Part shown: positions 39,236-52,300 of the stretch, in pieces
How positions within the stretch are numbered: the stretch's first letter is position 1
Layout: each line of letters begins with the position of its first letter
Assembly (NCBI GenBank): GCA_013396525.1
Contig: VWYX01000126.1
Coordinates: 1 to 64,000, forward strand
From: Chaetorhynchus papuensis
Taxonomy: Eukaryota > Chordata > Aves > Passeriformes > Rhipiduridae
Length of the DNA: 64,000 nt
Direction: 5' to 3'
The notes under the pieces: generated by a model
Databases searched by the model: none
Told to the model about the DNA's origin: nothing
The model's input: the letters and a program-made list of their open reading frames with translations, nothing else
Made by a program: the position numbers and the translations under genes

Positions 39236-40594
39236 CTGGTAAAAAAAAAAATTACAACCATCAAGAGAAGCAGTACAGTAGATGAAGTTTAATTTAAATG
39301 TTTTTCTTACTCTTCTGATAGATCACATGAACTGCTACAGTTGAGTCTAATTTGCCATTGCTACACTCACTTGTATGAGAAATGCCATGAGATCCCAACC
39401 TGATCTCAGAAACATTGGTAAATCAAAGAAAACCCTCTTGAAGTAATGAAGTTATTCTGTTTTGACCATGAGGAAAAGAAGACCCATTAGTTTCAGAGGC
39501 TTGCTTAGGCAAGAAACTCATCTGCTATATATGAACCTCTTCATGCTGTTGGTGATTGCAGAAATCAGGACATTTGTCTTTTTATTAATTTGTTCTTGCA
39601 AGTACCACTGCTATAAGATGGTCTCAAAAGAGGGTGTCCATTTAAAATGCATGTTTTTGCTTCTTCCTTTTTGAATGAGCCTTACCTTCCAAATAATTTT
39701 TCCTCTCCCCTCCCCTCCCCGTTCATCTGTTTTGTCACATCAGCTTTTTGAGACCTAGTCAGAGCTACATCCACGGACACAGCACTCCCTTCTCCTGCCA
39801 CCCACCGTGCAGGTGACTAGTACCTGGCAGGACACCACGTAGTGATATGTCCACCACTGAACCTGTGGAGCTGACCTGTTATGTGAGGCTGCTGACTCAC
39901 GTCAAAATGTGACCACCAATAATTTCGTACCTCCTGGCGTGTTCAAGGCATTGTGGATAAACTGTGCAGCAGAGAAAAAGAACTGGCTGATATCAAAGCT
40001 TGGCAGGTCATGGGCTGGTACACCATAATAATCAATGGTTGCTCCATAAAAGTCCTGGCCTCCGTGGCTGTATGCTGTGCCATGGGCAGCATTTAAAACG
40101 TGGGTCACACCCATCTTCCACAAAACAAATCTGTTGTGAGCTGTTACTCTAAGGAAAAGACAAAGACAAATCAAGATGGGTGCAGTGATATTCACAGAGC
40201 AGAAGCACTGAGATTGCATCTCCCAAACCATTTGTTGGAGCATCAGCCTATGCATTGCTTCTACGGGCTAATCGAGAAGGGAATAGCAGCTTCGTCATAA
40301 CTTTATCTCGGAAATCGTGCTGTCTGCAGTGTAAATGACAGCAATTAGCAAAACTATGAGCTGTCTAAAGCCGCACCCATGAGGCATACTAACAGAAGGT
40401 ACGGCAGAGGTGTGTCCACAAAGCTGTACTTACAGGTCCCCTAAGAAGAGATTAGGCCATACTTCATCAACGTGATTGCAAGAGGGCCTCCCAGTGTTCA
40501 GGAGCTGCTCGATTTCCTTGAGGGAGGGGACATCCTCCGGGCATGTCCCGACGCCGTCAGGGTCCTGCGTGTCCGGCGCCTCTGCCCCAGACAT
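39036..40594 (-). CDS. DUSP13A: DUSP13A, skeletal-muscle-type dual-specificity phosphatase (MDSP), 3 coding exons
   Basis: The coding sequence is the complement of 39036-39235, 39931-40148 and 40434-40594: 579 nt, 192 aa (human DUSP13A has 188). LKEIEQLLNTGRPSCNHVDE and VWPNLFLGD are at 25-53, GVTHVLNAAHG at 67-77, the general-acid loop GVPAHDLP at 96-103 (Asp101 by alignment), and the catalytic loop VHCAVGVSRSASLVLAYLMI from residue 131 (Cys133, Arg139). HRWISPNRGFL follows. The start is the ATG at 40594, which gives an acidic N-terminus like the mammalian one; the frame is open for 80 more codons upstream to another ATG at 40834. In mammals the protein is muscle-restricted and has been linked to ASK1 signalling; that is established knowledge of the orthologue, not seen here. 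Confidence 0.94.
39931..40148 (-). CDS. DUSP13A: DUSP13A coding exon 2
   Basis: 218 bp between acceptor TTTTCCTTAG and donor G|GTACGA. Encodes VTAHNRFVLWKMGVTHVLNA, the DFYG and YYGVPAHDLP loop and FIHNALNTPG. Confidence 0.94.
40434..40594 (-). CDS. DUSP13A: DUSP13A first coding exon
   Basis: Encodes MSGAEAPDTQDPDGVGTCPE then the NHVDEVWPNLFLGD block and ends at donor CT|GTAAGTA in phase 2. It lies within a CpG island. Confidence 0.92.
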
Positions 40595-41030
40595 GCGGGG
40601 ATCCAGGGCGAGACGCCGCTCCGGCCGGCCGGAGGTGGCACTGGGGCGCTGCCAGCCCCGCTCAGTGCCGGGGGAGGCTGCGAGATGGGCTGGGGCAGGT
40701 GCCGGGGAAGGCTGCGAGATGGGCTGGGGCAGGTGCCGGGCAGCCAGGCTGTCCCCGCGCTGGGTGGCCCGGGGTCCCCGCCCCAGGGCTGGCCGCTCGC
40801 CTCTGCACTGCCCCGACCGGCACGGACGCTTCAAACAGATGCAGGTACCAAACTGGGCATTCCTGGATCTTTACCGGCTCCAGTCGCTTCTCTGGCCTCG
40901 TCTCCAGGGCCGCACTGTTCTGCCACCCAGCAGCCTTGGTGCCGGGGATGTCAGCCACAAGCGGCACAGCTCCCTACCCGCAGGACACCCTCCAACACTG
41001 GCTGTGACTGTCCCCAGCCGTGTCTTCGAC
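40440..41030. promoter_or_regulatory. DUSP13A: CpG island over DUSP13A exon 1 and promoter region
   Basis: GC- and CpG-rich block covering the first coding exon and the bases upstream of it (higher coordinates). The long overlapping open frames on both strands here are composition effects. The transcription start is not defined by the sequence. Confidence 0.7.
40676..40743. repeat. 34-bp unit repeated twice in the DUSP13A 5' region
   Basis: GGCTGCGAGATGGGCTGGGG and the following CAGGTGCCGGG recur with a period of 34 bases, nearly perfectly. The repeat lies 80-150 bases upstream of the DUSP13A start codon. Confidence 0.85.
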
Positions 41031-41079
41031 ACAGCTGTGGCACTCAGCGAGATCTGCGCATTCATCACTAGCAATTAAA

Positions 41080-44000
41080 GCCCCATAAAGGAAAAATAGC
41101 AACCTGTCCAGGGCCAGAAGAGTGGCAACCCTGTCCCAGTAACAAGTGTCTGTCATTTAGTCTGAGGTGCTTAAAAACAGCAGCGAAAGGGTCAGAAATG
41201 CACCAGCAGGTCCTACCAGCATGGTCACCAGGAGGTTAAATACCAAGTGGATGATGATGTCTTGCCTGTCACTGATAATCTAGGGAAATTTATTTCTGGA
41301 AGCTACTGTTTTTTCACCAAGTGAAATTATCTGACATAATTGTACTTTATATTTTTAATATTTTCTACTGCAGTCCTTCACTGGGTTAATATAATACACC
41401 AGCAACATATTGCATGACACCTCCCTCTTTTGAAAAGATAACAAAGATCAGGAGTATAATGGTTGTCAGGTGAAACTTGTAAGCCACTAAGTTTATATAG
41501 GAAGGTCTGGCAAGCTATAAATTGGAGACCTATGAAATTGAATTGTGTAGTATTGGTGGGTCTTTTCAAATACAGCAGTGCCTGTGCTTCTGCAGGATGT
41601 GTGATTCCTGGCAGGGGGCTGTAAAATTGTCAGTGGTGGAGCTACAAGGCAAAACAAATGAAATGGTGATGCTCTTCCACTGTAAGCCTGGCAATCCAGG
41701 AGAGAAGGTGACCCAAGAGGAGAAGCTTGCTGCTGAGAGTATCCCATGTAAGAAAAAAGGTGATGAATGGAAGGAAGTCTTGGTCAGGTCTGAGCCACCG
41801 TTATTCCACATACATTGATATACTATGATGGGTTTGCTTTATTTTATCAAGAGACATATCATGGAGAGCCATTTCAAGCTGGGTATTAAAGTCTGGACTA
41901 ATTAACTGTGCTTAGGAGTACTCAGTGAGAGATCACCATAATACAGTGCAATAGTTTCCAGCATCAGAGGACAAAAGTCATATGCAACAAAAGAAAGGTG
42001 ACTTTGTACAGAATATTTCATGAAGCAGAAATTACTTATATTCTGTGGCATTTAGGGAAGAAGCTGTTAAAGAGCCTCCTGTATACAAAGAGACTTGTTA
42101 CTTCCCACTGCTGTATGTGTTCTGACCTAAAAGGTGAAATGAGGGAGACTACAAGTAACAGTGCTGCAGTGCTTATTTAGAGGGTGTAGTGGGACAGGCA
42201 GCCAGCTGGCCAGATCCAGAAGAGGAGAGAACTAGAAAAATGGCTGAAGTTATATTTCAAGCACTACATATATGCCTTTAATAGGTTACCTTGTTTTTCT
42301 GTTTTGTTCTTGTTTTGTTGTTGTTTCGGTACACTAGGGCACTTTAAGCTGCTTGAATTGTGCTCATGAATCAGGAAAACTAACTGACTGAGCAGGTTAA
42401 GTTGCTCAATTTAGTTTACTTTTCTCAGGTTTCTGGGTGGAGACTCAAGGTGAGGCTTTACTATCCGTTTTTTACAACCCCAGCCCATTTGTTGCTAATC
42501 AAGTTCTGTGAAAAAGGTGACACTCATGTTAAAGTCTAGCTCTTTTCAGCTCTAAAACTTTTATTGGCCTCTACCCCAAATGCAATGACTAAGAATTCAA
42601 AGTTCATCTGTGGCATGAAAAGTGACAAATAAAAATCCACAAACTTCAGAAAAATGATCTCCAAGTCCTGTGTGCCTCAAACATTTGTATGACTAACATC
42701 CATCTACTTCAAAACTCTGCCATTCCACACCTAACATCTTCTAAACGTTTAATAGTCTGCAAATGTGGCTTTGGTAAAGCGGTGTCACTGACCTTTTTCA
42801 GACAGGAGTTGCCTTTGAAACAGACAGGAGGCAGAGACCTGGCTTTTAGATGGATTTGCCTCTCTTCATCTGTGCTTCTTTTCTGGCCCTTTTAAATCTA
42901 CTAAGGAAGTATGTAGAAAGCAACAGACTGATATATGGTCATGCTGAATAGAGGCAAATTTAGCACTCTGTGCAGGAGGCACTTTTCAAGATTCCAAGCA
43001 TTTGGATTTCTGGCTGTTGGAATGGGCAGCTCTAAACCAAACATTTGCGTGCAATTATATACGAACATTAAAAAGCTGCTGTTTTAGCTGAAATTAATGC
43101 GTGCCTAATTGTGGAACATGAAACAGAAGGTGTTCTAACGTGGACTATACCTTTGTGATTGCTTAGGAGGTAGTACTTGGTGCAATAATCTAAATCAAAC
43201 ATTCCCTGGCTAATAACGTGTTAGGTGGCAACAGTGTAAATTGCCATGGATCGCTCTAGTAGCACATGGCACGGCATTGCCAGGAAAATGTGCAGCAGAT
43301 GAAAACAGGAAATTCATGATGGCTCTTCTATTTCTTCTCTTGAAAATACTCCTATCAGTTCTAACTGATGCCATGCCATCTCTCTCCTGAAAACAGAGCC
43401 AAAATCCTTTCACATATCCTGAAAGAAGGCAGCTTTTACAGTGAAAATGTTACAGCGAAAATGTTACAGCATGACAGTTCAGTTAGTTAGGATTTTATAG
43501 AAACAGCTGCAAAAGCATTCTTCTCGTTTCACTCATCAGCCTGTTTTCAGGATCTGATTTTTGGGATGGTTAACTACTGAAGAAGAATAGAACTATTTGA
43601 ATTCTGGTACATTTTGGGCAATGCTAAGTGAGTAAGTAAGACAAGGTTTTCTGGTGCTCTACAACAATGTATTTTTAATATATGGAACAATTTTGTCTGG
43701 AGAGCATATGGAGTTTATTCTTTTTCTTTTTTCTTTTATTATCCTCTTCTAATAAGCTCATTTTCTGTCTTAAAAAATTATTATGGTTCACTAATTTGAT
43801 TAGTCCTTAGGCATTCAATCTCTTATTCTTCCATTATGGAATTAAGAAATATGAAGATAAAATAGGTGCTTGGAAGTTCACACATGACTGACCTAAGTAG
43901 GCTTCAACTGAGGTACAGAGATTATGAAGAAATTATAAGGCAGGACTTGATCTGTACAAAAATGAGATTACAAAAAACCCCACCCCAAACCCAGAAAAAG

Positions 44001-45580
44001 AAAAAAACATGATTTAAATCCATTAGCACTTCTAGTGGAAGATACCCACCTTACCATGTTGTATTCTTTGCTGAATGAGAATTTTCATAAGCAATTAATT
44101 TTCTGTTCATCTGAGGCCTTTTTTTTTCTGTGTAAGGCCTTAACATTTGAGATAGGTTATTTCAAATTATTAGATGCTAACACTGTTACTTAATGACACT
44201 GTCATTTTTTTTTAAAAAAGCCCATTCATTAACACATTTCATTTTCCTTTGCTCTATAATATACTGTAACTTGAGCCAGTTGGGAATTTTTGATATAACT
44301 TTCCTTTCTTTTACTGCATTAAGTGTCAGCCTGAACATTAAATCAATATAACTATGTGAATTGAATAAATAGTTTTCAATCTAAAGATGCATTAGTATTA
44401 TTACACATTTTAAATACTTTTTTTCCTTGGCAAGCCACAGTTGTTTTAAAAATATCTGTAGCATATAATTTGTCATAAATTCTCAAACTGACATGTCAGC
44501 ACTGGCACTGCCTGTCAAACTTACATCAATGCCTTGATGTCACATGGCATGAAGTGACATAACTCAAAGTGATGGAATGAGGTTTATTGGAAATTTCTGT
44601 TAAACAAAGCACCAACTATTTAGATAATTCACCCTTTTTAAGGAACATCAAATGTTAGCAAGGAGAAGTAGTTTTCAGTTTTGAAGTGCAACGACTAAGT
44701 AGCTATTACATATCTAAGTGTGACAAGTTTTAAATTATGCTCTTTATTACTTTTCTGTGAAAGCTAATTTAGTCATTTTCAAAAAATATTTGCTAGGTGA
44801 TGAAATTAGAGCAGAAAAATGCCATTAGCAGTGATAACTTGAGATAGAAACTGACCATCAAGCCTTTTTCTAGTGCATTAGATTGCTCGATGACTCGACG
44901 ACTTGTCTTAGCTTTGAAGCATTTTAAAATGCAAAATTTCCTTGTTTCACTATAGCTGCATATAAGCTTTGCAATAGATCCTTTTTTTTTTTTTTTTCTT
45001 TTAGAACAGAGATCTCAAAGCCACTTTCTCTGAAAAGGCTAGTGTCATTAACTTCAGGGAGCTACACTGGCACCTCCTTTTTATTTCAACTGAAGCTACA
45101 ACTTGGACTTGTTTTGGACCTCATAGTAATTACATCATCAACAAAACAAATTCTAAATGTTCCTCAAACTGTTGCAAAGGGCTGGCTGCTAACACAGACA
45201 GTTGGTATCCAAAATAATTTTTAATTCTGGAGTAATTTGTTTCTAATTTGTCTGTCTCCTTCTATCCCCTCCATTTGTAGTATTTATAGGTTACGGAGCT
45301 CCCGAAGTTACGGTGCCTTGCTGAAGCTTTCTTACGTCTTGTGTGCTGTTCACATCTGTGCTTTGGACCCCCGTGGATAAATGACTGAATGCTGTCAGCC
45401 AAGAGCTGACAGCCAGTTTTATTCTTTTTCTACAGACATCAGAAAAGAATGATGGTGCAACTGAAATGTTTTGTAGTGAGTGCTCAATATGAGTACTGAC
45501 AGTATGAGGGTCCTCTAAGCTTCCTCTGTTATTTTGTCCTGGCATATGCCCTGAGGTGAAGGATGAGGAGCTCAGCTGAT
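41080..45580. other. Intergenic DNA between DUSP13A and SAMD8
   Basis: No exon recognised. The part from about 43.6 to 45.0 kb is AT-rich with many TAATTA-like words and a perfect 12-base palindrome CTGACATGTCAG at 44488-44499. A 15-base local repeat (GAAAATGTTACAGC) lies near 43441-43468. The 5' regulatory regions of both flanking genes must lie here. Confidence 0.5.
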
Positions 45581-45589
45581 CCATGATTT

Positions 45590-46320
45590 CAAGTCCCTCG
45601 CACAGCTCCAAGCCCCTCCTGGCGGGGGCCCCGTCCTTCCGCCCCGTCCCGCCCCTTCCGCCGCCGCCCGCCGGCGCTGCCGCCGCCGCTTCCGGACGGG
45701 GGATGGGGGGTGGCGGTGGCCGCCGCCGCCGCCGAGGAGAGGCACGGGCAGAGGCAGAGGGAGGGCGCGGAGGAGCCGCAGCGCCCAGAGCCGGCGCGGC
45801 GGCCCCGCCACTCGGCGGCAGGTGAGGCGGGCGGGCTGCGGGGCCCTTCCCACGGGGGTCCTTCCCGGGGGGGCCCGTCCTTCTCGGGGGGCCGCCCCGC
45901 AGGTGGGAGCCCGCCGGGTCCCCGTCGCTGCCCTCGCTGCGGCGTGTGCGCGCCCCGGGTGCGGGCGGGTCGCGGGGGGAAGGGGCTGCCCCGCTGCAGA
46001 GGCTGTGCGGGAGGAGCCTCCTGTGCTGGGTGTCCGCGCTAAAATCCGCTCCGCCGTACTTGCCGCGCCCGCCCGGCCCGGGCACATCGCTGCCGAGAGC
46101 GAGCGCCCGGCCCGGGAGCACCAGCCGCGCGCTGGGGCGATGTCGCCGGCGGGGTTCGGGCTGAAGGGGTCAGCCCTTGTGCCCGGCTGTGCCGGCTTCG
46201 GGCTGAACTTCGTCAGCCTCGTTAGGAGAGGCGTGTGAAGGTGTGGGGCTGGTGCCGGGGGGTCGGGGCCTGCGGGCACTGTGCGGTTTTTTGTGGGGCC
46301 TAGGGGCAGAGGGGAGCCGT
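45590..46320. promoter_or_regulatory. SAMD8: SAMD8 CpG-island promoter, possibly bidirectional
   Basis: A 700-bp block dense in CpG and GC boxes, with GCCGCC repeats around 45655-45730. It spans the putative non-coding first exon of SAMD8. No TATA box is evident, as usual for housekeeping CpG promoters. On the minus strand the DNA leaving the island leftward keeps a frame open for about 99 codons (45589 to 45291), so divergent transcription is possible. Confidence 0.75.
45700..45821 (+). other. SAMD8: SAMD8 non-coding first exon (5' UTR), start approximate
   Basis: A strong donor, GGCAG|GTGAGG, ends at 45821 within the CpG island on the plus strand, with no coding content upstream. It is placed as the first exon because the first coding exon (53469 onward) begins at an acceptor and needs an upstream exon. 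The transcription start is not visible. Confidence 0.5.
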
Positions 46321-49300
46321 GTGCTGTCTGATTCCCGTGTCAGCCTCCACAGCAAACGGATCGTTCCTGGAAACGATGCTTTGTGTCAGTCTTACAGTCA
46401 GATAACCAATCGGTTGGACCGGGTCAAAATAGATATTCAGCGGTCTTACTGTTTTTTTTCTCTAAAATTGGTATGTTTTCTGAGGACAAAGCGCTTAATT
46501 TTGAATAAAAATGCTGTTGAGTATGTAGGATTTGATTATTAACAAGGGAGTATGGAACAGTGCTGTTACTGGTTTGCCTGTGTGCTCTTCGAGTGTCAGG
46601 GTTAAATGGAGGGTTCTGCCTGTGGGAGAGAGGATTTGTGCGAGTTTAGGGCCTGAGCATGAGAAAGTTGAAACTACTGGAACTGTTATCCACTCAGTCT
46701 CTTAAATCTGTATTACTGATGCATTAGGTGGCCTCGGACCATTCACTTAGTCATTGCTGATTGCTATTAAAAAACCCTGAACACTTCCAAAAGGTAGTTT
46801 TTTCCAGCTTTTTAAGTTAATGAGAGGTAGTTTTAATGCTAACATTTGTAATAAGTTGAAGTGGTCTCATGGTTTTGTATTTGAGGCTTCAGTTTACAAA
46901 ATTAATTTTATAAAACTTTCATATGTGCGACACTCATTCTGTGTTGTAAGATGACTTGATGGAAGATTCCGCTTGGCTAAGGCCTGCTCTGTCTCCACAG
47001 AGCTCCCTCGTGCAGCTGGACATGGTGTCTGTGCCACCTCCACAGAGCAGCTGATCATGCTGTGCTCTGGAGTGGCAAGAGCTCAGAAGACATTTCCTGG
47101 CATTTAAACGCCCCTCCCATTTGGTAGGGGGTGCCTCTTGCTGGATATCATAGGTAAGGAAATGTCTGTGTCTTGTTCTTCCTTTTGCTTTCTGCGATGT
47201 AGAAGAAAGGTGGAACTAACCTGCAGGATTAGTGTGAAGTGATTTTTTTACCAAGTGAAAGGAATTTGGGAAGTTTTATAAGTTTTTGTTGTGTAATTAC
47301 TGCTTAGATGTGAAGGAAATGTTCTGTAGATTTGTAAAGCACAAGAATTTTAAATTATCTTGTTTGCTGTTCTGTGTGATATTCTTTTTGCTGGCTGGTT
47401 GAGGGTTTATTTTGGTAGGATACTATTAAAAACACAGGTTGGCCTAGGAATTGTAACCTTTGGGGTTCTGTAGTATCTCTTTTCTTTGTATAGAGCTTGC
47501 CTTTGCAGCCCACTTAGCTGGTTGAGATCCACTAACCATATTACATAATGTATATATGTTTGATAATCACATACCTTTTAGAAGTTTTTTCTTACTTTAA
47601 TGTACCTAAAATGAAGCAGGCTACTAGATTCTCACTAGACCAGAAAGATGAGATTGTAAATGATTGTGGAGAGAAAGATGAAACACAGTTTGCCTTCAGA
47701 TATTGTTCTGGTATTCATTTGGATGGAGAGTTTGTTCATATCTTCCCCTATTTCCATTGTAAGGTGAGGGTGTGGGAAGAAAAAAGGAGAAGGAAACTTT
47801 AGTTGTGTTACTCCTAAATTGTGTAGGGATAAAGGGCAGCCAATATTCCGTTACAGGAGGGATTTACTATTACTTGAAACTGGAGGGAAAATACTTAACA
47901 CCTGATATTTAGCATGTAAAATATTCAAGAACTTAGACAAACAGTAATGAAATACTATCAATGACATCCTAAGATAAGTGGAGTACGTGATCAAAAATCA
48001 CTTGTATGTGCCTTGAATTATGGCAGTAGGATAAAAATTTGTTTTGTTAGTTGGTTCATAGATTAGGAGTTAGTGTTCGCTTGAGTATAATACAACCTGT
48101 TTGGCTTAATGAGGTGTAAGAGTCAGGGAGCAGTATGTATTCTGTACATTTTGATGAAACACGTAGCTGTACTTGGTGGTTCTTAAGACAAATATGTGTA
48201 GCTTTCAGGACTTTCTGAAGTAGGTGCTGTCAGTCTTGCATGGAGGTGTCTCAACAGAAAGACTCTGCTATGAATATAGAGCTAATATTTGATCCACAAG
48301 CTGCACTTCAATAAATCTCAACAAACTTATCTTCCTTGATGGCTTAAGACCTAAGACTAAACTAGTGCTACTTTGAGATTTCTTTTCTTACTTTCCTGCA
48401 TAGCATTAGGGCCTTTGAGTGCAGTTAAGCTACTGCTGATCACCTCACGATACCAAAGTTATTAATTAAAACTCAGTGCAAGTTTTACAGCAGTATTTAT
48501 GCATTTGAACTTACTGTATTCTTGCTTTGGGAAAATACTGGGATTTGTCTCATGGTGGGCATTGTGCTGTGTTTGATCAATTTTATATATAGTATGGTAA
48601 CTCTTGAAAAATCTTGTATTGTTTTTGCATGTGTTCTTTTTGCCCTTCTGTTCACAAGATACCGTATTGTACATATCTGGTGGTATTTAGAAGGTAAGAA
48701 CTAAGTCACTGTCCGCTGTATGGCAGTGAAATCTTTGGTGCTATTTGCTTTAAATAAGCACTGAAGAATTTAGAGTTTCCTGGAAGAACAGGTGACAAGC
48801 TTCTCATGTAAGTCAGAGTCAGCAGAGTGGCCCAGCCTTGTGCTGCGTAACAAGGCAGTGCTGTGTGTTCTTTTTCCAGCACAGCATTGCTAAGTTGGTG
48901 TGTGACAGTAGCCTTATTATTGCAGGCTGGCTCAGCACAAAGTTTTTGTGTAGCTTTTTTGTGCTAGGGAACCAAGGCCACCAACATGGGCCCTGTCCAC
49001 ATGGGCGAAATAGCAGCCTTTGCAGGGAACAACTTCTCCCCTGAGGTGTGGGATGTGCTCCTAAGCCAGCAGACCCAGCGAAGGGGGGGGCTGAGTAGGA
49101 ATGGCCTGTATTCAAACTGCAGCTTGAAACCTTCACACACAAATGTAGGTTAAATCACTTGAGATCTGATAGTGCTTCAGCATCCTTCACAAAATTCCCC
49201 CTTAAGGATTGTGGAATTGAACCTAGGGGAAAAAAAATCAAGGGACGCATCAGCAAGGCTCTCCCAGGTACTTGAGGGCGGGTGGTAAAGCAGTAATGGT

Positions 49301-52300
49301 GCTAGTGGAGTTTTTGCACGTGTGTCTGGAATAAACAAAACCAGTCAGCACTCTGCTAACTGCTGCAGACCTAACGAGGTTGTTTAACCCTTCAGCTATG
49401 ACTCTGCTCTAATCAAGTTTGCAGCCTAATATTACTGTGATAGTAATGCTACTTTTCCTTGGCTAGAGTAATGATAAGTTTTTACCTCAATATACTGTCT
49501 CAAAGTCTACAAGCCAGGAGAGTTAGGGAATTAATGGTTGACTGGCAGCAATTCAATAGATGGGAACATGATAGAATCATGGACAATCATGTTAAAGGAG
49601 GTTAATTTTCTCTATTTAAATATACATCTAGGAAATTTTGCTATCAGTTAGGGTATACTCAGCCTCTCAGAGGCATCTTATTTCTTAAAATGCCCCAACC
49701 AAATTGTAGGAATGTTCATGGCTCATGAAGTAACATTTTTCTTGTAAAAAAGTAAATACTTCTATATATGCAGTTCATATGCATTTGTGTTCATGCTGTT
49801 AATTGAAAGGCTGGTGAAAGAAAATGGGACACACAATATATGCTGTTGACGATCTTGCTAAGTGTTAAGTCACAGTACCAGGAAACTAATCAACTAACTA
49901 GCTACAGACACTGCTGATGTCAGGTGAAAAGTATATTTTGCCCTCTGATGCTTAAGTCTGTGCTTGCTTTGTGTTACTCATGCGTGTTATTCACCATTAA
50001 ATAATGTTACCCATTATTTGGTTTCAGTGATAAAACCAGTAACGTGGAAGGCAAAGTAGTTACCAGAGCTGTTTCCTTTCAGAACACAGATGCAGCTATC
50101 TAGGGGACTTGGTCTCCTCTGCTGTGTTAATTCTTGCGTAGCTGTCTAGTGGTGTAAAAGTTATGTAGCATTCTTCAGCTTCAAAAATGAACAGGAGCAG
50201 TTGCACACAGGGATCTGTATTGTAGTCCACGTGTTACGATTATTAGGGAAAGTGCTTTTTACCCTTTAAACCATAAACGTGTCACCAACTGAGTAGTCTG
50301 AAAGGGAAGGCAGTTTCAGGGTTTAAAGAAGTTGCTTTGTCATTAAAAAATGAATGTAACTGTTGCTGTTGAGATGAAATTAGCTACCTGCTCTGTGTTT
50401 AATGTTTTAAATTTGTGTTTTGTGGTAATTTCTTTGTCTTTTGCAGTCGGTTAAGTGTCTTGTCCTTTACAGCATTTAAAAACAGGAGCAGGTCCTATCA
50501 GTTGCATGTTGAGGTTAATGTAGACTTTCTCCCAGGTCTAGCCCATAGTGACCTTTGATGGGTGTGCTCATTCAGTGTTGTAAGGTTACTTGTACTGCAC
50601 ATTTGGTAAGGGTTGATTTTTATTCCGGCAATGCCAGATGAAGGAAGACTAGGCTGCTGTTAGGCTACTTGACTTGTGACAAATGAATAGAATTCTCTTA
50701 GGTTAGGGAGAGTTTCCTGCCTTTGTCCTCAGACGCTGCTTTGGTAGAAGACAATGTCAGTAAGTTGAGTGTATTTGTGGCGGTGAGTTTACATTCACTA
50801 CTTTTAGAAAAACTCGTGATGATTACTGTGTTGTAAACCCCACTGTGATTAACAACTTTTTTTTTTCAGTATTTCATCTGTATTTCTGAGTAAAGAAAGC
50901 TGGAAGTTCATATAAGCAACTCAGATTTGTTTATTTTTACTGGATGCTTTGGATTTAGTATAAGAACAGTGTTGATACCATACTCGTGTTTTAGTTGTTG
51001 CTCAGTGGTGCTGACCCTAAGACAAGGAGTTTTCGGTTTCCCCTGCTCTTCCAGTGAGGAGGTGCAGAAGAAGCTGGGAGAGAGCACAGCCAGGACAGCT
51101 GACCTGAACCTGGCCAAATGGATATTTCATACCATGGAATGTCCTGCTTGGTATATAAATGGAGGGGGGAGGTTGGCCAGGAGGGGCCGACCACTGCTGG
51201 GGAACTGGCTGGGCAAAGGTCAGCAGGTGCTGAGCAGTTGTAATGTGCGTCACTTGTCTTTCTTGAGTGTTGCTCTTCCCTCTTTTTGTTATTTCCATTG
51301 TTATTATTACTATATTTTACTTTATTACCATTATGAAACTGTTTGTATCTCAACCTATTGGGTTTACCTTTTTACAGTTCTCCCCTCCATCCCACTGCAG
51401 GGGGAGCAGACTGGGGGCAGTGTGTGTGGGAGTGAGCGAGTGGCTAAATGAAAAATCTTGCCATCTGGGATTAAACAGCAGCCCTGGAATAAAGTAAAAA
51501 TATGTACTACAAAAGAGGTCAATTAACTGATGATTAGTTGAAAATTAAATGTCATAATTTATTTTATTAGCTGTGTGACCAAAATAATTGTTACAGTTGT
51601 TTTTGAGCCTTTGAGCGTTTTGAACTTTCAAAAATAGTAAGATAACATAAAAATGAGAAAATACCCTTTTGTATGGAGAAGGAAACATATAGGATGTGCA
51701 GGTGTTCTAGTAGGTTGGGGTTTTTTTTGGCAACTGTTTAAATCAAGGTATTAAAGCTTATATACTTACTGACTGTATATGAAGTATTGAGAAATTTTAG
51801 CAATGAATTAAGTACACGTTGTTAATATATAATCAGCTCCTGAGAGAATATCTTCAGAAGTATCATGCCCTTAATTATTTTAGAAGGGTAAGTGTGATTT
51901 GTGTGCTCATTCTTCTTCTAAAATATTCCTTTTGCACTGCTGGGAAATCTCATTTGGCAAATATAATCTTCTCTGATGCAGTATAAAATAGTTTGTGGTT
52001 CTGTTAGATGAAGGCCAGAAGAAAAAGTTGAATCCAATAATTATTATACTAAGAGCATGATAGCTACTGTACCTCCTTAAAAAAGAAGCAAGAAGAAGCT
52101 CTTCTGTTGTGGAAGAGCTGTGCCCCTGAAAAAGATGAAGAACTGTGCTGAATATTCATGATGGGTTTGAGTACCAGTTTACTATAGACAGAAGCTAAAT
52201 AATAGATTAAATAGATTGTTTCCTTGCTTTCATTCTGAAAGCCTTGAATGATGTATGTGGCAGTAGTGTGTTGTAGTGCCTTGTATTTTCTGAGATTTGG

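Noticed and set aside
45572..46279. Frames of 110-235 codons on both strands in the SAMD8 CpG island
   Set aside because: Same composition effect; only the AT-normal tail at 45291-45589 was kept as a finding.
50927..51451. 174-codon plus-strand open frame
   Set aside because: It runs through the LTR from its upstream part past the TATA box to the end region, so it is not a gene.
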